DNA of 64,000 nt from Crossiella equi (GTDB lineage Bacteria > Actinomycetota > Actinomycetes > Mycobacteriales > Pseudonocardiaceae). Made by a program: the position numbers and the translations under genes. The notes beneath the pieces are model-generated. The model was not told the origin of the DNA. It ran no database searches and saw only the letters and a program-made list of their open reading frames with translations. Shown here piece after piece: positions 26,097 through 32,593 of this stretch; the first letter of the stretch is position 1; the number at the start of each line of letters is the position of its first letter. The stretch spans positions 9,285,786 through 9,349,785 of the forward strand of contig NZ_JAGIOO010000001.1 in assembly GCF_017876755.1 (NCBI RefSeq). Direction: 5' to 3'.

Positions 26097-26110
26097 TGGG
26101 AGCGATCCCA
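26097..26110. promoter_or_regulatory. CebR-type box at the lipoprotein promoter
   Basis: TGGGAGCGATCCCA matches the CebR palindrome except at one central base, 13 bp upstream of the lipoprotein ATG. Confidence 0.75.
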
Positions 26111-26163
26111 GCACCGTAGCCAAACCTCTGCCTGATTGACAAGGAGATGTGCTACCCCGAGAC

Positions 26164-26177
26164 TGGAAGCGCTCCCA
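26164..26177. promoter_or_regulatory. CebR-type box at the AA10-CBM2 promoter
   Basis: TGGAAGCGCTCCCA, one base off the palindrome, 25 bp upstream of the LPMO ATG. With the site at 26097 it makes a divergent two-operator control region. Confidence 0.78.
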
Positions 26178-26202
26178 GAATCCCAGTCACAAGGAACTGA
26201 CC

Positions 26203-27270
26203 ATGACACTGCGAAGCAGGCTCGCGGCGTTGGCGGCAGTGGTCGTCGCGCTGTGTTCGATGGTCCTCGTCCTACTGGATCAACGCCCGGCTCAGGCGCA
26301 CGGGGCCATGATGCAACCGGGCAGCCGGACCTTCTTCTGCTGGAAGGACGGCCTGAGCTCCACCGGTGAGATCAAACCGAAGAACCCCGCCTGCGCCGCC
26401 GCGGTGGCCCAGAGCGGGACCAACCCGCTGTACAACTGGTTCAGCGTGCTGCGCTCCGACGGCGAGGGCCGCACCCGCGGCTTCGTCCCCGACGGCCAGC
26501 TCTGCAGCGGCGGCAACACCACCTTCTCCGGCTGGAACCTGGCCAGCGACGACTGGCCGCTGACCCACCTGACCGCCGGGGCGGACATGCGCTGGTCCTA
26601 CAACGCCTGGGCTGCCCACCCCGGCTGGTTCTCCCTCTACGTCACCAAGGACAGCTGGAGCCCGACCCGGCCACTGACCTGGAACGACATCGAAGAACAG
26701 CCGTTCCTGACCGTCGACCACCCACCGCTGACCGGTTCGGTCGGCACGGTCGAGGGCCACTACGGCTGGAACGGCAAGCTGCCGCAGGGCAAGAGCGGCA
26801 AGCACGTCATCTACTCGGTGTGGAAGCGCTCGGACAGCAAGGAGACCTTCTACGGCTGCTCCGACGTCGTCTTCGACGGCGGCAACGGCGAGGTCACCGG
26901 CATTGGCGGCAACCCCGGCCCGACCGGCACCACCAGCCCGACCAGCACCACCGCGGGCCCACCAGGAGCCTGCACCGCGGAGTACGCGGTGACCAACAGC
27001 TGGGTCGGTGGCGCCCAGGTGAAGGTGACCGTGCGCAATCCCGGCAGCGCCCCGGTGCACGGCTGGACCGTGCGCTGGAACGCCCAGCCGGGACAGCGGA
27101 TAACCAGCCTGTGGGACGGCACGCACTCGGTCGCCGATGTCGCGGTGACGGTGCGGAACGCGTCCTGGAACGCGGGTGTGCCCGCGGGCGGGCAGGCGGC
27201 GTTCTCCTTCACCGTGGAGTCGGCCGGTGACCACACACCGGCGGGTCCACTCACCTGCGCCAGTCCCTGA
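26203..27270 (+). CDS. Secreted AA10 lytic polysaccharide monooxygenase with C-terminal CBM2
   Basis: A 355-residue copper enzyme that oxidatively cleaves crystalline polysaccharide. The signal peptide should be cleaved at AQA-HG, leaving His33 as the N-terminal copper ligand; the second brace histidine is probably His139 in NAWAAHPGWF. The AA10 domain reaches about residue 238 and includes PDGQLCSGGN and YGCSDVVFDGG. A Thr/Pro/Ser linker then leads to a CBM2 (about 252-355: CTAEYAVTNSWVGGAQVKVTVRN). AA10-CBM2 proteins of this kind in Streptomyces act on cellulose at C1. Its CebR-type box supports cellulose over chitin as substrate. Confidence 0.92.
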   Translation: MTLRSRLAALAAVVVALCSMVLVLLDQRPAQAHGAMMQPGSRTFFCWKDGLSSTGEIKPKNPACAAAVAQSGTNPLYNWFSVLRSDGEGRTRGFVPDGQLCSGGNTTFSGWNLASDDWPLTHLTAGADMRWSYNAWAAHPGWFSLYVTKDSWSPTRPLTWNDIEEQPFLTVDHPPLTGSVGTVEGHYGWNGKLPQGKSGKHVIYSVWKRSDSKETFYGCSDVVFDGGNGEVTGIGGNPGPTGTTSPTSTTAGPPGACTAEYAVTNSWVGGAQVKVTVRNPGSAPVHGWTVRWNAQPGQRITSLWDGTHSVADVAVTVRNASWNAGVPAGGQAAFSFTVESAGDHTPAGPLTCASP

Positions 27271-27278
27271 TGGCGCAG

Positions 27279-27321
27279 CCGCGGCGCGGGTCCCTTCCTC
27301 CACCCGGGACCCGCGCCGCGG
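27279..27321. terminator. Bidirectional terminator between LPMO and LacI regulator
   Basis: A perfect 16-bp inverted repeat (arms 27279-27294 and 27306-27321, 11-nt loop) fills the gap between two convergent genes. Confidence 0.8.
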
Positions 27322-27326
27322 TGTGG

Positions 27327-28337
27327 TCAGCGCGCGGGCGGCGCGGTGCTGCGGCGCACGATCAGTGTGGTGGCCAGCTCCACCCTGCGGTGCTCCGGTT
27401 CGGTGCCGCGGGCCAGCGCCACCGCCAGGCGGGTGGCCGCGGCGGCCATGTCCTGCAACGGCTGGCGGACCGTGGTCAGCGGCGGGCCGACCCACTGCGC
27501 CACCGGCAGGTCGTCGAAACCGACCACGCTCAGGTCCTCCGGGATGCGCAGGCCCGCGGTGCGCGCGGCCTCGTAGACGCCCAGCGCCTGCAGGTCGCTG
27601 CCGGCGAAGACCGCGGTGGGCCGCCGGGGCAGTTCGAGCAGCGCCTCGAACTGGGCGCGGCCGGACTCGACGTGGAAGTCGCCGTAGCGCACCAGTTCCG
27701 GGTCCACCACCAGTCCGGCGGTCTCCAGCGCGGCGCGGTAGCCGTCCACCCTGGCCCGGCTGCACAGCACCCGTTCCGGGCCGCCGATCACCGCGATGCG
27801 CTGGTGGCCCAGCTCGATCAGGTGCCGGGTGGCGGTCAGGCCGCCGTTCCAGTTGGTCGCGCCGATGGAGGGGGTGTGCACGCCGGGCTCGCCGATCGGG
27901 TCCACCACCACGACCGGGATGTCCCTGGCCCGCAGCTTGGCCAGCTGCGCGGCGCTGAGGTCGGAGAACACCGCGACCACGGCGAGGGGTTTGCGGGTGA
28001 TCACGCCGTCCACCCAGCCCTGCCCCGGGGTCAGCCTGCCCTGGGACTCCGAGAGCACCAGCGCCAGCCCCTGCTCGGCGGCCACCTGCTCGGCGCCGCG
28101 GATGATCTCCAGCGCCCAGGCGCTCTCCAGTTCGTGGAACATCAGCTCGATCAGGGTGCCGCGGCGGGACCGCTCATCGCCCCTCCGCCGGTAGCCGTGC
28201 TGTCGGATGATCGACTCCACCCGCTCGCGGGTTTCCGGCGCGACATCGGGCCTGCCGTTCATCACCTTCGAAACTGTCGGGATCGAAACGCCCGCCTCGG
28301 CGGCGATGTCCGCGATGGTGACCTTGCCCGGTGCCAT
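27327..28337 (-). CDS. LacI-family repressor, probable xylan/xylose regulator
   Basis: A 336-residue LacI regulator. The helix-turn-helix is VTIADIAAEAGVSIPTVSKVMNGRPD and the ligand domain ends with DLSVVGFDDLPVAQWVGPPLTTVRQP. It resembles Streptomyces XlnR/BxlR-type xylan regulators in length and in context: it is divergent from a GH10 xylanase and lies 1.1 kb from the bxlEFG-like importer. Candidate operators are at 28405, inside its own coding sequence at 28265, and at 32441. The ligand, perhaps xylobiose, is inferred. Confidence 0.85.
   Translation of the reverse strand: MAPGKVTIADIAAEAGVSIPTVSKVMNGRPDVAPETRERVESIIRQHGYRRRGDERSRRGTLIELMFHELESAWALEIIRGAEQVAAEQGLALVLSESQGRLTPGQGWVDGVITRKPLAVVAVFSDLSAAQLAKLRARDIPVVVVDPIGEPGVHTPSIGATNWNGGLTATRHLIELGHQRIAVIGGPERVLCSRARVDGYRAALETAGLVVDPELVRYGDFHVESGRAQFEALLELPRRPTAVFAGSDLQALGVYEAARTAGLRIPEDLSVVGFDDLPVAQWVGPPLTTVRQPLQDMAAAATRLAVALARGTEPEHRRVELATTLIVRRSTAPPAR
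28265..28280. promoter_or_regulatory. Operator-like repeat copy inside the xylan LacI gene
   Basis: CCTTCGAAACTGTCGG, within codons about 20-25 of the regulator, matches 14 of 15 bases of the element in the divergent promoter at 28405. It may be an intragenic roadblock operator or a coincidence of the coding sequence. Confidence 0.3.
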
Positions 28338-28404
28338 GGCCGGAGTCTACGACAACCGGGTTGCCCCAACGGGCCTATTGCCGGGGTGCGGCGAACGCGC
28401 CTAG

Positions 28405-28419
28405 CTTCGAAAATGTCGG
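28405..28419. promoter_or_regulatory. Candidate xylan-regulator site between lacI and GH10 genes
   Basis: CTTCGAAAATGTCGG lies midway between the divergent starts. It shares CGAAA-TGT-CGG with the clear palindrome at 32441 and is the best operator candidate in this 120-bp region. Confidence 0.45.
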
Positions 28420-28457
28420 TTTTCACATAGAAAGTATCGACAAGCCCTGGAGCGACA

Positions 28458-29462
28458 ATGAAGTTGCGCAGACAACTGCTGGTGCTGGGCCTGCTCGTCG
28501 CCGGTGTGGGCGCGGGCGCGCAACCCGCCTCGGCCGCCGGCCCCCTGCACGGCAGCACCGACCGCTGGGTCGGCAGCGCGGTGGCCGCGGGCCCGCTGGC
28601 CAATGAGCAGGACTACCGCGGGACCCTGACCCGCGAGTTCGACAGCGTGACGCCGGAGAACGAGATGAAGTGGGCGATCACCGAACCCCAGCGTGGCCAG
28701 TACAACTGGGGCGGCGCGGACGCGATCGTCAACTACGCCCAGCAGAACGGCAAGACCGTGCGCGGGCACACCCTGGTGTGGCACAGCCAGTACCCGAACT
28801 GGCTGAACAACCTCTCCGCCAACGACCTGCGGGCCGCGGTGGAGCAGCGGATCCGCACCACGATGACCCGGTACAAGGGCAAGATCCGGGCCTGGGACGT
28901 GGTCAACGAGGTGTTCGAGGAGGACGGCAGGCGCCGCCCCTCGATCTTCCAGACCAGGCTGGGCGACAACTGGATCGCCGATGCCTTCCGGCTGGCCCGC
29001 CAGGTCGACCCCTCGGCCAAGCTCTACATCAACGACTACAACACCGAGGGCAACAGCGCCAAGGCCAACGCGATGTACGCGCTGGCGCGGCAGCTCAAGC
29101 AGCAGGGCGTGCCGATCGACGGGGTGGGCATCCAGGCGCACCTGGCCACCCAGTACGGCTTCCCCGGCGGCTACCAGGACAACCTGCGGCGGCTGGCCGC
29201 GCTCGGCCTGGACGTGGCAATCACCGAGGCCGACGTGCGGATCCAGCTGCCCGCAGACGGGGGCAAGCTGGCCGCCCAGGCGAACTACTACAAGCAGCTC
29301 TGGGACGGCTGCCACACGGTGAGCCGCTGCGTGGAGTTCACCACCTGGGGCTTCACCGACCGGCACTCCTGGGTGCCGGGCACCTTCCCCGGCACCGGGG
29401 ACGCCTGCCTGTTCGACCGCTCCCTGCGGCCGAAACCGGCCTACCGCGCGATCAACCCCTGA
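28458..29462 (+). CDS. Secreted GH10 endo-beta-1,4-xylanase
   Basis: A 334-residue single-domain xylanase with a signal peptide cleaved near ASA-AGP (residue 27). The GH10 barrel shows FDSVTPENEMKW and [11 protein letters not shown]. Acid/base Glu151 is in AWDVVNEVF and nucleophile Glu257 in AITEADVR. It carries no binding module. Xylo-oligosaccharides it releases would be taken up by the neighbouring importer. The divergent LacI gene and shared intergenic operator suggest xylan-specific induction. Confidence 0.94.
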   Translation: MKLRRQLLVLGLLVAGVGAGAQPASAAGPLHGSTDRWVGSAVAAGPLANEQDYRGTLTREFDSVTPENEMKWAITEPQRGQYNWGGADAIVNYAQQNGKTVRGHTLVWHSQYPNWLNNLSANDLRAAVEQRIRTTMTRYKGKIRAWDVVNEVFEEDGRRRPSIFQTRLGDNWIADAFRLARQVDPSAKLYINDYNTEGNSAKANAMYALARQLKQQGVPIDGVGIQAHLATQYGFPGGYQDNLRRLAALGLDVAITEADVRIQLPADGGKLAAQANYYKQLWDGCHTVSRCVEFTTWGFTDRHSWVPGTFPGTGDACLFDRSLRPKPAYRAINP

Positions 29463-29478
29463 CCCGGGCGGGCCGGTC

Positions 29479-30297
29479 TCACCTGCCGAACCCGGCGGTG
29501 AGGCCGGCCAGCAGGAACCGCCGCCCGATCAGGTAGACCACGAAGATCGGCAGCACGGACAGCGTCACCGCGGCCAGCAGGCCGGGCACGTTCACCCCGA
29601 ACTGGCCCTGGAAGTTCCACAGGCCCAGGGTGAGCACCCGGTTCTCCGCGGACTGGGTGAGCACCAGCGGGAACAGGAAACCGTTCCAGGCGCTGAGCGC
29701 GGTGTAGACGGCCACGGTGACGATGGCCGGCCTGGCCAGCGGCAGCACCAGGTCGAAGAGCGTGCGCAGCGGCCCGGCCCCGTCGATGGCCTGTGCCTCG
29801 TAGAGCTCGCGCGGCACATCGCGCAGGCTGGTGGTCAGCACCAGGGTGGCCACCGGCAGCGCGAAGGCCGCGGTGGGCAGGATGACCCCGGTGAGGCTGT
29901 CGTAGAGGTGCAGCCGGGTGATCAGCAGGTAGACCGGGATGATGGTGGCCTGCGCCGGAATCGCCAGCCCGGCCAGCAGCAGGCTGAACCCGCGCCGCAC
30001 CCACGGGCTGGTGCTCCTGGTGGCCGCGTAGGCCGCGGGCACGGCCAGCAGCAGCACGATGAGCACGGTGGCCGCGGTGACCACCGCGTTGTTGAGCAGG
30101 TACCGGCCGAATCCGCCGTCCAGCACGGTCAGGTAGTTCGCCAGCGTCGGATTCACCGGTGGGGCCAGGGGATGGCCGCTCAGGTAGTCGGCGCGGCCGC
30201 GCAGGCTGGCGGCCAGCACGTAGTACAGCGGCAGCAGCACCACCAGCAGCCAGAGTCCGGCGAAGGCGCCGCCGACGCGGTTCGGCGTGCTCCTCAT
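29479..30297 (-). CDS. bxlG: Xylo-oligosaccharide ABC transporter permease (BxlG-like)
   Basis: A 272-residue MalG-type permease with six membrane segments, from AFAGLWLLVVLLPLYYVLAASL onwards. The EAA loop is LYEAQAIDGAGPLRTLFDLVLP. Its ATG overlaps the bxlF stop by four bases. It ends 16 bp from the convergent xylanase with no clear hairpin between them. No ATPase gene is present, so an MsiK-type shared ATPase is assumed. Confidence 0.86.
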   Translation of the reverse strand: MRSTPNRVGGAFAGLWLLVVLLPLYYVLAASLRGRADYLSGHPLAPPVNPTLANYLTVLDGGFGRYLLNNAVVTAATVLIVLLLAVPAAYAATRSTSPWVRRGFSLLLAGLAIPAQATIIPVYLLITRLHLYDSLTGVILPTAAFALPVATLVLTTSLRDVPRELYEAQAIDGAGPLRTLFDLVLPLARPAIVTVAVYTALSAWNGFLFPLVLTQSAENRVLTLGLWNFQGQFGVNVPGLLAAVTLSVLPIFVVYLIGRRFLLAGLTAGFGR

Positions 30298-31145
30298 ACG
30301 CCCTCCTGCTGACTGGACATGGCCCGGAAACCGGTGGCCCGCAACACGACCAGCGACAGCGCCGCGCCCAGCACCACGAGCAGCACGCCGATGGTGCTGG
30401 CGTAGCCCAGCTCGAAGCCGGTGAACCCGGTGATGTACATGTGCAGCGGCAGGATCCGGGTCGCGGTGCCCGGTCCGCCGCCGGTGAGGATCAGCACGGT
30501 GTCGAAGGTGGTCAGCGAGCCGATGAGCATCAGCACCGAGGAGCTGATCACGGTGTGCCGCAGCTGGGGCAGCGTGATGTGCCGGAAACGGGCCAGCCGC
30601 CCGGCCCCGTCCAGCACCGCGGCCTCGTACAGCGCGGCCGGCACCGCCCGCGCCGCGCCCTGGTAGAGCAGGGTGTGGAAGGGCACGTACTGCCAGGTGA
30701 TCACCAGCACCACGGCGCCGAGGGCCAGTTCCGGGTCGCCCAGCGGGGCCAGCGCCCCGGCGGTGAGGCCGAAGTTGGGGTCCAGCAACGCCTGCCACAG
30801 CAGGGCGATCGCGGCGGTGGAGAGCAGCAGCGGCAGGAAGAACAGCGCGCTGAGCACAGCCCGGCCGCGCTGCCTGCCCGCCGCCCACACCCCGATCAGC
30901 AGCGCCAGCGGGGTCTGCACCAGCCAGGACAGCACCATGACCAGCAGGGTCCGGCCGAGCGCGGCGTGCGCTTCGCCGTCGGCGAGCAGCCGGGCCCAGT
31001 TGTCCGCGCCAGTGACCCGTGGCGTGCCCAGGCCGTCCCAGGCGGTGAAGCTCAGGCCGAGGACCAGCACCATCGGCAGCACCGCGAACAGGGTGAAGAA
31101 GGCCAGCGCGGGCAGGGCGTAGAGAGCCGACGGCCGCTGGGTCAT
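30294..31145 (-). CDS. bxlF: Xylo-oligosaccharide ABC transporter permease (BxlF-like)
   Basis: A 283-residue MalF-type permease starting ALYALPALAFFTLFAVLPMVLVLGL. The EAA loop is LYEAAVLDGAGRLARFRHITLP, and LILTGGGPGTATRILPLHMY follows. The ATG overlaps the stop of the binding-protein gene, indicating coupled translation within bxlEFG. Confidence 0.86.
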   Translation of the reverse strand: MTQRPSALYALPALAFFTLFAVLPMVLVLGLSFTAWDGLGTPRVTGADNWARLLADGEAHAALGRTLLVMVLSWLVQTPLALLIGVWAAGRQRGRAVLSALFFLPLLLSTAAIALLWQALLDPNFGLTAGALAPLGDPELALGAVVLVITWQYVPFHTLLYQGAARAVPAALYEAAVLDGAGRLARFRHITLPQLRHTVISSSVLMLIGSLTTFDTVLILTGGGPGTATRILPLHMYITGFTGFELGYASTIGVLLVVLGAALSLVVLRATGFRAMSSQQEGV

Positions 31146-32431
31146 CCGCGGCTGGCCAGCGCGTCGGCGAACTGCCGCGGGGAGAGCTTGCCCAGGAAGA
31201 ACTCCTGGAGCTGGGTGAGCAGGAAGGTGGCCTGTTCGGCGGGCAGGTCCTGGTCCCAGGACAGCTGGAAGTGCGGGGCGGCGCGCACCTGCTCGTAGAG
31301 CCAGCTGGTGTAGGCGGCGTTGGGGGCCTTGGCCAGCTTCTCGGCCAGCCCGCTCACCGCTGGCACGTCGCCCGCGTCGATGAGCGCCTGCACGTAGGCG
31401 GGGTCGTGCAGCTGGGTGGCCACGAACTTCTTCGCCTGGTCCACTGTGGACGAGCCGGCGGACACCGAGTAGAAGTTGGCCGGGTTGCCAACCAGGTTGC
31501 GCGGATCGCCCGCACCACCGGGCAGCGCGGGGAAGGGGACCCAGCCCAGCGCCTCCCGCTTGACGAACTCCGGGCTCTGGCCGAGCTGGTTGACGTACTC
31601 CCAGGAGCCCATCAGGTGCATCGCGGCCTTGCCCTGGGCCAGGATGGTGGAGGCGCCGCCGAGGTCGTAGCCCACCCCGGCGAAGTCCCGGCCGAAGCCG
31701 CCGCGGTCGATGAGCTCCTTGAGCCGGGTCATCGACTCCAGCACCGCCGGGTGCCGCCAGCCCTCGGGTTTTTCCTTCACCGCGCGGAAGACCTCGGTGC
31801 CGCCGATCCGGTCGAGCAGGTACTCCGCCCACATCAGCTCGGTCCAGGCCTGCGAGCCGGCCAGCGCGATCGGCTGCACGTTCCTGGCCTTGAAGGTCTC
31901 CACCAGCGCCAGCAACTCGTCCCAGGTGCCTGGCGGCCGCGCACCCGCGGCGGCGAAGACCTCCTTGTTGTAGAACAGGACCACCGGTTGCATGCCGCGC
32001 ATCGGCAGGCCGTAGAGCTTGCCGTCCAGGCGGGCCGCGGCCAGCACGTTGGGCAGGAACGCCTCGCCGAGGCCAGGGTGTTCGGAGAGCAGCGGGGTCA
32101 GGTCGGCGACCTTGCCCGCGTCGACGTACTCCTTGAGGTTGCCGCCGCCCCAGTTGAAGAAGGCCGAGGGCGGGTTCGGTGAGCCGAGGGCGACCCGCAG
32201 CTTCTGCTTGTACGGGTCGTTGCCGAAGGTCTCCAGCTTGGCGGCGCCGCCGGTGCGGTTGAAGCGGTCCACCGACTGCTGTTCGATCGGGTTGAGCACG
32301 TTGTCCTGCAGGGCCCACACCGTGACCCCCGCCGGGCCTGCCGGGCCCGCGGTGCCGCAGGCGGCCAGCGCGCCCGCGGCCAGGACGAGCGCCAGGAGGC
32401 GGAGGGAGCGCGGTCGGGAACGCCGTAACAT
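31142..32431 (-). CDS. bxlE: Xylo-oligosaccharide-binding lipoprotein (BxlE-like)
   Basis: A 429-residue extracellular binding protein with a lipoprotein signal (LRLLALVLAAGALAAC). The body is typical of family 1 oligosaccharide receptors: SAFFNWGGGNLKEYVDAGKVADL, RGMQPVVLFYNKEVF and KAAMHLMGSWEY. It is preceded by an almost perfect 20-bp palindrome and flanked by a xylanase and a GH3 beta-xylosidase, the layout of Streptomyces bxlEFGA. The start is the ATG at 32431 with GGTGG upstream; an in-frame ATG at 32482 would place the operator inside the coding sequence. Confidence 0.87.
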   Translation of the reverse strand: MLRRSRPRSLRLLALVLAAGALAACGTAGPAGPAGVTVWALQDNVLNPIEQQSVDRFNRTGGAAKLETFGNDPYKQKLRVALGSPNPPSAFFNWGGGNLKEYVDAGKVADLTPLLSEHPGLGEAFLPNVLAAARLDGKLYGLPMRGMQPVVLFYNKEVFAAAGARPPGTWDELLALVETFKARNVQPIALAGSQAWTELMWAEYLLDRIGGTEVFRAVKEKPEGWRHPAVLESMTRLKELIDRGGFGRDFAGVGYDLGGASTILAQGKAAMHLMGSWEYVNQLGQSPEFVKREALGWVPFPALPGGAGDPRNLVGNPANFYSVSAGSSTVDQAKKFVATQLHDPAYVQALIDAGDVPAVSGLAEKLAKAPNAAYTSWLYEQVRAAPHFQLSWDQDLPAEQATFLLTQLQEFFLGKLSPRQFADALASRG

Positions 32432-32440
32432 GGAGCCACC

Positions 32441-32460
32441 TTTCCGAAATGTTTCGGAAA
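32441..32460. promoter_or_regulatory. Xylan-regulator operator in front of bxlE
   Basis: TTTCCGAAATGTTTCGGAAA is a 20-bp palindrome with a single mismatch at the centre, ten bases before the bxlE ATG. GAAA/TTTC palindromes with CG flanks are known operators of Streptomyces xylanase repressors. Confidence 0.7.
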
Positions 32461-32558
32461 CTGTGCGAATGCGGCCGACCATAGGGAGGCGGCTCGACCA
32501 GTGTCAAGATGGCTATAGGCCGATCAGGCTCACGTTTTGGCAGCTCGTGTTCGGCGGG

Positions 32559-32586
32559 TTGTGTTTCGTAAGCCTACCGATACTAT
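32559..32586 (+). promoter_or_regulatory. Promoter of GH3 gene, consistent with a leaderless transcript
   Basis: TTGTGT (32559-32564), 16 bp, TACTAT (32581-32586). The GH3 ATG begins 8 bp after the -10, and no ribosome-binding site lies in that gap, so transcription probably starts at or next to the start codon. Confidence 0.5.
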
Positions 32587-32593
32587 CGGCGTC

